Part shown: piece by piece, positions 21,783-33,141 of the stretch
Layout of the letters: every line of letters begins with the position of its first letter
Numbering within the stretch: the first letter of the stretch is position 1
Origin: Dugong dugon
Taxonomy: Eukaryota > Chordata > Mammalia > Sirenia > Dugongidae
Reading direction: 5' to 3'
NCBI GenBank assembly: GCA_030035585.1
Contig: CM057464.1
Coordinates: 29,157,465-29,221,464 of the forward strand
Length of the DNA: 64,000 nt
Translations under genes and position numbers: made by a program
Notes under the pieces: model-generated
The model's database searches: none
What the model was told of the DNA's origin: nothing
The model's input: the letters and a program-made list of their open reading frames with translations, nothing else

Positions 21783-22230
21783 TTGGATGTGTTTTTTTTT
21801 GTGTTGTTCACAGTTTCTTTGTTCTACTTAATTTTCTGTGCTGAGTCATTTTTCTTTGTGTACTTTCTTTTCATCTTTTTCATTGTTGTTGATTTTGTAT
21901 TTGCTGAGTATTTATATTTTTCTAGTTTTTTATTTTGACTTGTAGGATTGTTAGTTTCCTTTTGTGGTTACCTTAATATTTACCCCTATTTTTCTAAGTT
22001 TATACCAGTCTTTTATTTCTTCATATTGCTTTGGCTTCCTCTCCATATATAAAACCTCTGTCTACATTTTTTAAGTCCCTTTTTTTTTTTTTAATGTTGT
22101 CATCTTTTACATATTCCATCTGTTTCCCTATTTTCAATGTTTTAGCTTTGGTTTATTTTTATGACTTCCCTATCTGGGTTGATATCTGGTTGCTCTGTAT
22201 TGTGTTCTACTCTTGGGTTGTTATCTGATG

Positions 22231-23295
22231 TTACTGATTTTCTAACTGGAGGACTCCCTTTAGTATTTCTTGTAATTTTAGTTTGGGTTTTACAAATTCC
22301 CTAAACTTCTCTGTGTCTGGAAATGCCCTAATTTTGCCATCATATTTAAGAGACAGTTTTGCTGGATATATAATTCTTGGCTGGCAGTTTTTTTCCTTCA
22401 AGGCTTTGTATGTGTCATCCTGTTGCCTTTCTGCCTGCATGGTTTCTGCTGAGTAGTTGGAGCTTATTCTGATTGACTCTCCTTTGTAGATGACTTTTCT
22501 TTTATCCCTAACCGCTCTTAAAATTCTCTCTTTATCTTTGGTTTTGGCAATTTTGATTATAATATGTCTTGGTGACTTTCTTTTGGGATCTACCCTATGT
22601 GGGGTTTGATGAGGATCTTGGATAGATATCTTGTCATCTTCCACAATATCAGGGAAGTTTTCTGCCAACAATCTTCAACATGTCTCTGTATTTTTGATTA
22701 TTACCCCCCTGTTCTGGTACTCCAGTCATTTGTGGCTTATTCCTCTTGATAGAATCTCACATAATTCTTAGGGTTTCTTTGTTTTTTTAAATCCTTTTAT
22801 CTGATTTTTCCTCAAATAAGTTGGTGTCAAGTGCTTTATCTTCAATGTCACTAATTCTGACTTCCATTGCCTCAATTCTGCTCCTATGACTTTCTATTGA
22901 GTTGTCTAATTCTGAAATTTTATTGTTCATCTTCTGGATTTCTGATTGCTGTCTCTTTATGGATTCTTGCAGCCTGTTAAATTTGTCATTATGCTCTTCT
23001 CTAATCTTTTTAATTTCCTCTATTGTGTGTTCTGTGTTTTGATTAATTTCCTTCCTAATCTCTTGAAGAGTTGTGTATATTAATCTTTTCTATTCTGCCT
23101 CTGGTAATTCCAGGAAATTTCCTCCTGCGGAAAATTCCTAGATTCTTTATTTTGGGCACTTGCTGAAGCTATCATGGATTGCCTCTTTATGTCATATGAT
23201 AGTGACTGTAGTCTCTGAGCCATCAATAAGTTATTATATTTATTTTTTGTTTGATTACCAAGTTCTAGCTTCTTGTTTTGTTTTGATATGCCCAA
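22231..23295 (-). pseudogene. L1 ORF1 remnant (RNA-binding protein)
   Basis: The C-terminal two-thirds (22231-22671) encode an ORF1p RRM/CTD-type region with SPRHIIIKIAKTKDKERILR, VIYKGESIRISSNYSAET and NCQPRIIYPAKLSLKY. The upstream piece 23080-23295 is the start of a coiled-coil-rich N-terminus (MGISKQNKKLELGNQTKNKY). The middle has lost its frame. ORF1p is the nucleic-acid chaperone that packages L1 RNA. Confidence 0.85.
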
Positions 23296-23299
23296 ATAG

Positions 23300-24600
23300 A
23301 CTGCTCGTGTTAGCTGGTTTGATTATTGGCACCTTTGAAACTCTAATGTCCTTTTACCAGGTGGTTATATCTGTTACTAGTTATGTGAGCCCAGGAGTCT
23401 GCCCACTCCTCCTGTATGGATTCAGCTCAGGTGCCCAGGTAGATAGCCACCAAGTGTGTGGTGCAGGCTCTCACCTACAGTCCTAGACAGGCATGAGTGA
23501 TTGTTGTAGGCACAGGCATCTGGCTGCAGCAGGGTGACACACTCTGAGCCAGGCAGGGGGCTGATGGCTGCCCCCAAGTGTCCAGGAGGAAGGCATGTCC
23601 CTGTTCCCTAGAGTGCATAGGTGGGTGGGTTTTGCAGCTGGACTATAAGCATCCAGTGCTGATGGCTGTAGGGACTGGGGAGCACCTCTTGTTCTTGGGC
23701 CCCTACCGCAGGTCGCTAGGTGGTGTGGGTGGAGCCACCAGTCCTCAGGCCCCTGATGTGGGTAGATGAAGGCCCTGCTTATTGGGCAGAGCAGTGTCAC
23801 ATGTCATGAACCTACCACTTCACTACTGAAACTGTAGAGGTTACACTTCAGGTATATACCCTGTTGTACTGCAATAATTAGGGCCTACGCTGTTGAAATG
23901 TGCCCACCCAAGTCTATGTAGGCGGATAGGCACTGAAAATCCGTGGATCCCTTATGCCTGTTTCTAGGCAAAGGAGCTGTGCCTACCCCGAGTTCATGGC
24001 TTAGGGGAGATGGCATTTTGTTTTTCTTCCCTGTTTGTTAATTTGTTCACTCTCCAAGGCTGTGAGAATGGCTCAGGGTATGTGATGGATCCTACTTTCA
24101 GCCTAGGGGACTTGGCACTTGCTGAAGTCGGACTGGTACCCAGTGCAGAGCAGGGAGCGGGGAGGTAAATGGGTGAGAGACTTTTCCCTAAGGGGGATGT
24201 TTTTGATCTGTGCGGTAGTCTGGATGGAAGTACCTATCTTTCAGTGATCGAGGGCTGCTTCTAACTAGTTCTGGGTGGTCAAGTAGACAGAATCTCTGTC
24301 GCTGGGTCTCTCCCAGTGCAGAATACGCCTCCCAAGCACTGCTGCTTGCCTACCTCACCGCTTACCCATGAGCTGATCAGGACTGAATGGCTCTGGTTCT
24401 TGCTGGGTCAGGTCTGGCAACTCCTCACTGCTTCTGAACTCTCTCTCCCTCCCCCTGCCACTCAGTCCTCTTCCTCAACTTTGATATTCAGGGCTCCTAG
24501 ATTGTCATTTATAATTGATTCACTTGTTTTTTCAGTTTTTTGTCATAAGAGCATCCACTAGAAGCATCTGCCTACTCTGCCATCTTGGCCCCATCTCCCT
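23300..24600 (-). promoter_or_regulatory. L1 5' UTR (internal promoter region)
   Basis: This is the GC-richer 5' UTR of the full-length L1, which in L1s carries the internal pol II promoter. It includes CCAAGATGGCAGAGTAGG near the start (about 24575-24595, minus strand), a common place for a YY1-like site. It shares no visible similarity with the 5' UTR of the L1 at 42.1 kb. Promoter activity is inferred only from family knowledge. Confidence 0.6.
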
Positions 24601-24647
24601 CACCAGAATTTTTTAAAGTTCCCAGGAAGCCACTTCAAAATCTTCCT

Positions 24648-25150
24648 TCTTTTTTTAAAATTGTACTTTAGGTGAAGGTTTACAGAACAAACTAGTTTCT
24701 CATTAAACAAATAATGCACATATTGTTTTGTGACATTGTTTGCCAACTCCATGACATGTCAGTACTCTCCTGTTATCGACCTTGGGTTCCCCATTACCAG
24801 CTTTCCTGTCTCCTCATGCCTTCTTGTCCTTGCCCCTAGGCTGGTGTGGCAATTTAGTCTTGTTTTTTTTATGGGCCTGTTTAATCTTTGGGTGAAGGTT
24901 GAACCTCAGGAATGACTACATTTCTGAGCTATAAGCGTGTCTGGGGGCCATACTCTTGGGTTTTTTTCCAGCCTCTGTCAGACCAATAAGTCTGATTTTC
25001 TTGTTTGTTTGTTAGAATTTTGTTCTACATTTTTCTTCAGCTCCGTCGAGGACCTTCTATTGTGATCCCTGTCAGAACAGTCAGTGGAAGTAGCCAGACA
25101 CCATCTGGTTGTGCTGGACTCAGTCTGGTGGAGGCTGTGATTAATCATAC
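24648..25150 (-). mobile_element. 5'-truncated L1 3' UTR copy
   Basis: The sequence matches, as a reverse complement, the L1 3' UTR seen in sense at 49100-49920, e.g. GGGGGCCATACTCTTGGG (24945) against CCAAGAGTATGGCCCCC (49625). It ends near 25150 and starts with TTAAAATTGTACTTTAGG, the L1 3' terminus. It is an independent, 5'-truncated insertion. Confidence 0.88.
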
Positions 25151-25672
25151 TTCTTAAACCTAACTTTCTGTGAAGCAGTGCCATTCAAGAAAAATTACTT
25201 CTCATTCAATATTTTTCCCATTTATTCACTAGTTGTGTGACAGAATTCTGTTTTCCACTGTCAATTTACAGACTATTAGCAGCATTTTAAGTTGGGCAGG
25301 ATTTTGTAGTCATGCTTAGTGGTCCAATTTACAATTATATCATTGCTACTCTAGGAAAACGCATCTCAGTTCCAAAAAAAAAAAAGTCAGAAAGCTTTGG
25401 AGTGTGTCAAAATGGGGTATTGGGACTTCCTGTACTGTGAAAAGCTTATCGTCCCTCACCAAGTTTTCAGTTTCTACTTCAGCTGTGTAAAATTATCACC
25501 AAAGTATACATCCTTCACTGAGAATCCTGAGAAGGCATGAGTAGAGCTGAGTGGGCAATAGTCTATGTTAAAATTTTCTTTTTGGGCATAGAGGGATGCT
25601 GACTATCCCTTGAATGCTTCCCCTTATTGGAAGAATTCTACTCTTGGAGTTTCTCCCTTTATAGTAAGGCTT
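25151..25672. other. Single-copy-looking DNA
   Basis: No repeat or gene is recognised. Confidence 0.45.
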
Positions 25673-25875
25673 AAAAAAAAAAAAATACTGGTGACTCGAT
25701 ACTGACGGTCACCTCATGTATGTTAGAGTAGAGCTGTACCCTATAGGGTTTTCAATGGCTGATTTTCAGAAGTAGACCACTCGACCTTTCTTTGAGATGC
25801 TTGTGGGTGGACTCAAACGTTCAACCTTTGGGTTAACAGCGGAGCGCATTAACGATTTTCAAACCCAGGGATTCC
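25673..25875 (-). mobile_element. AfroSINE, long-middle variant, minus
   Basis: The A-rich tail precedes TACTGGTGACTCGATACTG. The body has GAGTAGAGCTGTACCCTATAG and the head ends CCCAGGGATTCC. Confidence 0.88.
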
Positions 25876-26019
25876 AATTAAGCCTTCAATCCTGATAAAA
25901 TACAATAACCAAGGACAACGTTTTTGGGTTTTTTTCTTTTAGTTATTTTCACCTGAGGTTTTTAAAAGAGGGAGAGAATGTGAAGAAACTGGACATCTGA
26001 GATAGAGGATACATTGCCT

Positions 26020-26154
26020 TAGGGCCTTTGCACCTTTCGTTCCCTTTGCTCGGAATACTTTTTCCTTTAGTCTTTACTTGGCTGGTTTCATTTTCATCAT
26101 TTTAGACTCAGCTTGAAAGTTGCCTCTTCAGAAATATCTACCCTGATTACCTTA
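26020..26154 (+). mobile_element. L2 3' end, first part
   Basis: GGGCCTTTGCACCTTTCGTTCC, AGACTCAGCTTGAAAGTTGCC and CTACCCTGATTACC follow the L2 3' order. An LTR (26155-26636) splits it from the rest. Confidence 0.75.
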
Positions 26155-26636
26155 TGTCATGGTTTGAATTATGTCCCCCCAAAAATGTGTGTATCAGTTT
26201 GGCTAGGCCATGATTCCTGGTACTGTGTGATTTTCCTGTATGTTGTGAACCTGCCTCTATGACGTTAATGAGGGAGTATGGGTGGCAGTTGTGTTAGTAA
26301 GGCAGGACCTGATCTACAAGACTGGATTGTGTCCTGAGGCAATCTCTTGAGATATAAAAGACAGAAGTGAGCAGTGAGACAGGGGGACCTCATACCATCA
26401 AGAAAGCAGTGCCAGGAGCAGAGCGCGTCCTTTGGACCGGGGTCCCTGTGCTGAGAAGCTCCTAGTCCCGGGGAACACTGATGAGAAGGCCAAGAGAGAG
26501 AGAGAAAGCCTTCCCCTGGAGCTGACACCCTGAATTTGGACTTTTAGCCTACTTTACTGTAAGGAAATAAACTTCTCTTCATTAAAACCATCCACTTGTG
26601 GTATTTCTGTTGTAGCAGCAGTAGATGACTAAGACA
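26155..26636 (+). mobile_element. MaLR-like solo LTR inside L2
   Basis: The left end TGTCATGGTTTGAATTATG and the right end GCAGTAGATGACTAAGACA are of MaLR type. The flanks CCTTA (26150-26154) and CATTA (26637-26641) match at 4 of 5 bases, fitting a retroviral-type 5-bp duplication. The U3 resembles the copies at 40.5 and 56.9 kb, so the three belong to one family. No internal region is left. Confidence 0.8.
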
Positions 26637-27062
26637 CATTATCTCAATTATCCCTCACTTCCCATTTTATTTTCTTCAAAATGTTTACCAGTTGCCATTG
26701 GAGTCGATTCTGACTCATGGTGATTCCATGTGTGTCAGCGTAGAACTGAGCTCTGCAGGATTTTCAATGACTGATTTTTTGGAAGAAGATTGCCAGGGCT
26801 TTCTTCCAATGTGCCTTTGTAGGAACTCGAACCTCCAACCTTTAGTTTAGCAACTAAGTGTTTAACCATTTGCACTCCCCAGGGACTACTTCTATATAAA
26901 ATATTGTTATTTGTTTACTTGATTACTGTCTTTTATCTACACTAAAATGCAAACTTTATGAGCACAAGAACCTCGTGTGTCCCATTTATTGTAGTTTCCC
27001 AGTGCTTAGAATATGTCAGGCTCATAGTAGATGATCAATAACTATTTTTAAATGAGTGGAGT
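26637..27062 (+). mobile_element. L2 3' end, second part, SINE inside
   Basis: The L2 continues to its typical end ACTAAAATGCAAACTTTATG, ATGTCAGGCTCATAGTAG and CAATAACTATTTTTAAATG. It is interrupted by a SINE at 26688-26887. Confidence 0.78.
26688..26887 (-). mobile_element. AfroSINE, long-middle variant, minus, in L2
   Basis: It starts ACCAGTTGCCATTGGAGTCG and ends GCACTCCCCAGGGACTAC. The reversed middle (AAGATTGCCAGGGCTTTC) marks the long variant. Confidence 0.88.
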
Positions 27063-27184
27063 AAAAGTTTGGGAAGAAACAGGTTATGTCCTGGAAGAGG
27101 CTCCTTCCTGACTTCACAGGCATTAGAGAGGGTGGTCAAATCAGAGAAAAGGGACCTTGGGGATCTTGTTGAATTCTGCCTTGA

Positions 27185-27328
27185 CATTGCTTTGAACTTT
27201 AGAACTCCAGTTTCTTTATCTAAAGATGATGATAGCTACTTTGTAGGGTGATTTCCAAGACAGAAATAACATTTATGAGACATTTAGCACAGTGATTGGC
27301 ACATTTAAGATACCCAGTAAATGCCAGC
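27185..27328 (+). mobile_element. MIR SINE, broken by a SINE pair
   Basis: Landmarks CCAGTTTCTTTATCTAAAG, TAGCACAGTGATTGGCAC and AGTAAATGCCAGC follow the MIR order. The 3' end is cut at 27329 by a SINE pair. Confidence 0.7.
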
Positions 27329-27341
27329 TATTGCTATTAAA

Positions 27342-27406
27342 CAAAACAAAACAAAAAAAACAAATTCGTTGCCGTTAAGTCAATTTCGACTCATAGCGAC
27401 CCTAAA
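27342..27406 (-). mobile_element. AfroSINE tail fragment, minus
   Basis: A poly(CA3) tract is followed by ATTCGTTGCCGTTAAGTC and CGACTCATAGCGACCC: only the tail end of the SINE. It joins directly to the head of the next SINE. Confidence 0.8.
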
Positions 27407-27576
27407 GGAACCCTGACGGTGCAGTGTTTAAGAGCTCGGCTGCTAACCAAAGGGTCGGCAGCTTCAAATCTACCAGCCGCCTCTTGGAAACCCTATGGGA
27501 CAGTTCTAGTTTGTCTTATAGGGTGGCTGAGTTGAAGTCGACTTGATGGCAATGGGTTTGGTTTTCTTTTATTTTT
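27407..27576 (+). mobile_element. AfroSINE, plus
   Basis: The head is GGAACCCTGACGGTGCAGTG and the tail GAAGTCGACTTGATGGCAATG. It shares one target duplication, TATTGCTATTAAA (27329-27341 and 27577-27589), with the fragment before it. Confidence 0.9.
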
Positions 27577-27589
27577 TATTGCTATTAAA

Positions 27590-28829
27590 TGTTTATCCCT
27601 TGTTTCTTCTAGACATGACCTAAGGACAAAGACAGCCTTTCTTATAAATGAATTGTCTTCAAGGTTGTAGATGACTGGGGTTTTTTTTTTTTGTTGTTGT
27701 TGTTTGTTTGTTTTTTAATCATTTGTACAAGTTTGTTAGATATTTGTTTGAAAATATCCTTTGCTGTTGGGTCTAGATGTTGGTGGTAGGATGTCAGAGT
27801 ACTATAGACAAGACATTTCTTACCCCATTCCCTTTACTATATCCAAACCAGGATTGAGTGTTCCAGGAAACTTGTAAATGTTTTGTTTTTCTCACTCAGA
27901 AGCTCTACTTGAGTCTGGTATAAATTTTTTGGCAGAAGACATCAGCCTGGAATGTGCATGTATGTGTATAAATATAAAGAAATGTTCCTACATAGAACTG
28001 ATAGAATTTCACTATTAAGAAGAGTTTGAAACAATACAGTGGTTGAAATTAAGGACTAGAAGTGACAAGGGGCAAGCTGATTGATGTGAGTGGACTAAAG
28101 CTACCTGCTAAGTTATCCTTTGCCTTTACCGGTAGAGATAGTCAAATAAACTCACTGATTGCCTGTAAAAGATCACGTCTTCTAACTATATAAACAGAAT
28201 AAGATATGTGGGATCCTAAATTCCCTAAAATGCAATTTAAATGATAAAAATAACAAACATATAAAATGCTCTTATCAAAAGGATAAATGGAACATTGGGG
28301 TGCAGAGGCACCAAGCCTGGTTTTCTTGCTTAAGCAGTTTTTACCATTTAGTCTAAGAAACAAGGAACATCCCAAAGGCCTAATCTTAGTACCTTTTCCT
28401 GTTTGATATCTTTATATTAATTTTGAAGATATCATTCAAATGACCATATTTTTAAACTTAGTATCTTGTTAAACTGGAAAAGAAAAACAGAAACAATTTT
28501 TTTTTGAGAAGTTCACATGCAAGTAACTTCTTTATTTTAACTTTAGTTTTTCTATCTAGTGAAAAAAATGATAGCTGGAAGAGACTAAGTAAATCATGCC
28601 AATGTTTCCATGGACAATTAGAAAAGCTGGATAAGATGTAAAAAAAAATCTGCTTAAAGGCACTGGAGGACTAACAAAGAGGTAAAGAGATATCAAGACA
28701 ATATCTTGGAGAAAACAGAAATGCAGAGAACTGAGTCTCACATTTGGGGCTGTTTTTACACTGGGAATATTCGTTAATCCAGAAGACTCAACTGAAAGTC
28801 TGAGAAACACTTTTTAATAGTTCATGGGG
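27590..28829. other. Single-copy-looking DNA
   Basis: Nothing recognised as a gene. A GTTGTT/TTTG-rich patch lies at about 27690-27720. ORFs at 28142-28375 and 28556-28810 (minus) carry no recognisable motif. Confidence 0.45.
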
Positions 28830-31740
28830 CTAAATAAACCTAAGTTGTACTTAAGAACTCACCAAAGGTCACCCTGGTAACCTCTGTAGGGCTTGGATTG
28901 GGAGCCTGATGGGCTGCCAGTAGGAGTCGAGAAAACCAGAGTTCAAACAGCCTTTGCATGGACTGTGTCACCTAGGTGTCCCAAGAAATATTGCAGTCCT
29001 AAAATTGTATCAAGGCAATCCAAGCTCGTTAACACTCCTGGGAATCTGGTAAGAGTAAATAAAAATCTTCTTTGGGAAGAATTTTGTGTCATCCTGATTA
29101 TCCAAGGCAAAGTTATTTATACAGATAAATTTTTAATTATAATGGCCAGCACTCAATAAACAATAAATAGGTACTCAAGGAGACAAGACAACTTAAGTTA
29201 GTAGAAACAATGAACTGTAGAAACAGACTCAGGAGGGTTGTAGATATTTGCATTATCAGACTCAAATTTAAGAAAACTACATATTAAAACCTGTGAGCTG
29301 TTACTAAAGCACTTCTTAGATGGATATTTATAACTTAAATACACATGTTAGAAAAGATAAAGGTCTGAAAATTAGATTAGCATCCCTTTTAAAAAGTTAG
29401 AAAATAGAAAAGTAAACCCAGTGAAAGGAAGGAAATAAAATTGTAAAAGTAGAAATTAATGAAACAAAGGGGAACATAACAGAGAACATCAGCAAAGCCA
29501 AAAACTTGTTTTTTGACAGGACTAATAAAATTGATAAACTCCTGGTGAGGCCGATTAAAAAAGAGGAAAGCACAAAGTAGGAATGACAGAGAGGACATTG
29601 CTTCAAATCTTGCAGAAATAATAATGTAAGGATATGATAAACAACATATTATTTGTATCAATAAATTGAAAAAATTAGATGAAATGGACAAATGCCTAGG
29701 AAAATTCAACTTTTAAAACTGATACAAGAAGAAAGAGAAAATGTAAATAGTATTTTATCTATTAAAGTTATTGACTCTATAATTAAAAAATGTTCCTACG
29801 TGGAAAACTCTGGGTCCATATGGCTTTAATGGTGAATTTTATCAAACAGTAACATAAAATCTTCCAGAAAAAAATAAAAAGAGGAACACCCTCTGATGTA
29901 AAAAATATCTCACTTAATGAGACCAACATAACTTTAATACCAAAACTTAATAAGGGCCTCACAAGAAAAGAAAATTACTGGCAAATATTCATAAATATGG
30001 ATGAAAATATCCTGAAAAACACAGAGAAAATCAGATCCAGCATTATATAAAATGATAAAATGTTATGCTAAACTTTTTTTATTCCAGGAATGCAAGCTTC
30101 CTTTAATATTATGCATGCAGCCAATGTACTCATCCCATTGATAGAATAAAGGAAAAAAACAGTTAATTAAATGGATACAGAAAGTGTGTGATTAAATCCA
30201 ACATCTGTTCATGATACAAACTCTTAGCAAAGTATGAATAAACAGAAACTTCATTATTCTGATAAAGCGTAAATAAAGTAACCTACAGCAAACATCACAC
30301 CTAATTACAAATTGTTGAAAACTTTCTTTTGTGTATTGAACATAAGAAAGATGCCAGCTGTCACCACTTCTATTCAACATTTTATTGGATAGCCTATAAA
30401 GAAATCAAGAGAAAGAAATAAAGGTTAGAAGGATTAGAAAGGAAGAAATAAAACTTCCATTATTTTTGAATATGACTGTGAATAAAAAATCCTGAATATT
30501 CTACAGATAAATTATTAGAATAATGAATTTAGCAAATTTGTTGGATACAAGAACAATAAAAATTAATTGTATTCCTATATTCCAAGGAAATCAAATGTTA
30601 TAGGAAAGTTTAAAAATATAAAAATATATGAATAAATGTAATAAAAGATATGTAAGACATCTACATAGAAAACTATAAAGCATTACTGAGAGAAATTAAA
30701 GATGGCTTGAATACACGGAAGTGTATACCAAGTTTATTGATCAGAAGACCCAATATTGTAAAAGAAAAACTTACAGATGCATTGCAGTTCAGATCAACAT
30801 CTCAACAAATTTTTAAATGTTATTTACAATCTGACTCTAAAATAATTGAGAAGTGCAAAGAATCTATTCTTTACACTGAATATTGAGACTTTTAATAAAT
30901 ATACAGTAATTAAGACAGCATGGTATTTGTGCAAGTACAGACAGATTAATGGATGTACTGGAAGTTAGAAACAGACTTGAGTATAGATGGACACTTAAAT
31001 TATGATGAAGATAATTCACACAGAGAAGTGGGAGAAAGTACAATCTTTCAATAAATGGTGCTGGAACAATTGGGTTTTCATAGGAAAAAATAGTTGAATT
31101 TTACCTATTCCTCAAGCCATACACAAAAACAATTCCAGGTGGATGGTGGAAATAAATGTTCAAGGTAGAACCGTAACTCATTTACAGGATAATATGAGAG
31201 ACTGTTTTCATGACCTTAGGATAGGGAAAGATTTTTTAAGCATGAAATTTAAACTATTATAATTAAGGAAACAACTCCTTTTCCCTAGGAACAAATTATC
31301 CTAACAGTTCATTAAGAAAGTGAAAAGTGAAGTCTCCAAATAGGAAAGAATATCTGAGATAACATATAACTGGCAAACAGCTTGTACCAAGAATATACAT
31401 AGAAATCCTACAGATTAATGAGAAAATGAAAACACAGTGGAAGATTGGGCAGGAGATGTAAACAGGCACATCATAAAGGAAGATATCTAAATGACCAATA
31501 AACACATGAAAGAGTGCTTAATCACAATGAGACACCACTACATAAACTGAATATGACCAAAATTGAAAACATTTGGCTTAATATTGCTAACTGTTGATGA
31601 GGACGAGAAGCAATGGGAACTCTCATAACTGAAAGTGGGTACATGAATTGATGGAATTTGAAAATATTTTGGAATTACTTAATAATAAAGATATGTATAC
31701 CCTATGCCCAGTAATTCTACTCCTAAGAATATATACCATA
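28830..31740 (+). mobile_element. Old L1 (+), 5' UTR joined to ORF2
   Basis: A 5' UTR-like part (about 28830-29300, with TAATGGCCAGCACTCAATAA) is followed directly by ORF2 sequence (from about 29320: AGCAAAGCCAAAAACTTG, TAAAATTGATAAACTCC). It runs to the ORF2 C-terminus near 31740 (ATGCCCAGTAATTCTACTCC). I do not see an ORF1 between. It is strongly diverged, with no open frame over 100 codons on the coding strand. Confidence 0.75.
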
Positions 31741-31741
31741 T

Positions 31742-31785
31742 ATACCCGTTGCTGTGGAGTTGATTCTGACTTATAGTGACCCTAT
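31742..31785 (-). mobile_element. SINE tail fragment joined to L1
   Basis: CCGTTGCTGTGGAGTTGATT and GACTTATAGTGACCC are the reversed SINE tail; no body follows and the next base belongs to L1 3' UTR. Confidence 0.75.
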
Positions 31786-33140
31786 AGCTGGGTACCATCT
31801 AGTTCTGGTCTCAGGCTGATGGAGTCTCTGGTTTATGTTGCCCTTTCTGTCTCTTGGGCTAATACTTACCTTGTGTCTGTGGTGTTCCACATTCTCCTTT
31901 ACTTCAGGTGGATTGGGACGAATTGATGCATCTTAGATGGCCAATCACTAGCTTTTAAGACCCCAGATGCCACTCACCAAAGTGGGATGCAGAACATTTT
32001 CTTAACAAACTTTGTTATGCCAATTGACCTAGATGTCCCCTGAAACCATGGTCCCCAGACCCCTACCCCTGCTACTCTGTCCCTCAAAGTGTTTGGTTGT
32101 TCAGGTAACTTCTTAGCTTTGGTTTAGTTCAGTTGTGCTGAATTCTTCTGTAGTTTGTGCTGTCTTTCCCTTCACCTAAGATAATTCTTGCCTACTTTCT
32201 AGTTAGTGAATACCCCTCTCCCTCCCTCCCCACCCTCGTAACTATCAAAGAATGTTTTCTTCTGTGTTTAAACCTTTTCTTGACTTCTTGTAATAGTGGT
32301 CTTATACAATATTTGTCCTTTTGCAGCTTATTTCACTCAGCATAGTGTCTTCCAGATACAATCCATGTGATGAGATGTTTCATGGATTCATCATTGTTCT
32401 TTATCATTGTGTAGTATTCCATTGTGTGAATATAGCATAATTTGTTTATTCATTTGTCCGTTAATGGGCACCTAGGTTATTTCTACATTTTTGCTATTGG
32501 GAACAGTGCTTCAGTGAACATGGGTGTGCATATATCTATTCGTGTGACGGCTCTTATTTCTCTAGGATATATTCCAAGGAGTGGGATTGCTGGATCATAT
32601 GGTACTTCTGTTTCTAGCTTTTTAAGGAAGTGCCAAATTGATTTCCAAAGTGGTTGTACCGTTTTACATTCCCACCAACAGTGTATAAGAGTTCCAGTCT
32701 CTCTACAACCTTTTCAACATTTATTATTTTGTGTGTTTTGAATTAATGCTAGCCTTGTTGGGGTGAGATGATATCTCATTGTAGTTTTGATCTGCATTTC
32801 TCTAAGGGCTAATGACTGAGCATTTCTGCATGTGTCTGTTAGCCACCTGAATGTCTTCTTTGGAAAAGTGCCTGTTTGTATCTTTTGCCCATTTTTTAAT
32901 TAATTTTTTTGTTGTTGAGGTTTTGCAGTATCTTGTAGATTTTAGAGATTAGATGCTGAAACCGGATTTGTTGTAGCAAAAAATTTTTTTCCCAGTCTAT
33001 TCTTTTGGTGAAGTCTTTTGATGAGCATAGGTGTTTGATTTTTAGGAGCTTTCAGTTATCTAGTTACTCTTCTGGTGTTTGTGCATTGTTAGTAATGTTT
33101 TGTATTCTTTTTATGCCATGTATTAAGGCTCCTAGCATTG
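31786..33140 (-). mobile_element. L1 (-) piece, 3' UTR to ORF2 end
   Basis: It matches the other L1s here (17500-18850): CTTTTAAGACCCCAGATGCC, ATTGACCTAGATGTCCCC, GGATATATTCCAAGGAGTGG. Its 3' terminus is missing and its 5' end stops at an RTE. No intact ORF. Confidence 0.88.
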
Positions 33141-33141
33141 T

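Larger units (their letters stand above)
17009..24600 (-). mobile_element. Full-length L1 (-) with TSD, dead
   Basis: The element spans the full L1 plan on the minus strand: 5' UTR (about 23300-24600), ORF1 (about 22231-23295), inter-ORF (about 21790-22230), ORF2 (about 17960-21782) and a 3' UTR of about 0.95 kb. The 5' end reads AGGGAGATGGGGCCAAGATGG (on the minus strand), as expected for an L1 start. A duplicated target, CACCAAAATTTTT at 16996-17008 and CACCAGAATTTTT at 24601-24613, flanks it. Length is about 7.6 kb. Both reading frames are interrupted by stops and frameshifts, so it cannot move itself. Confidence 0.93.

Noticed and set aside
23400-24600. A CpG-island promoter of a host gene
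   Set aside because: The GC-rich region is the 5' UTR of a full-length L1 with matching target duplications on both sides of that L1.
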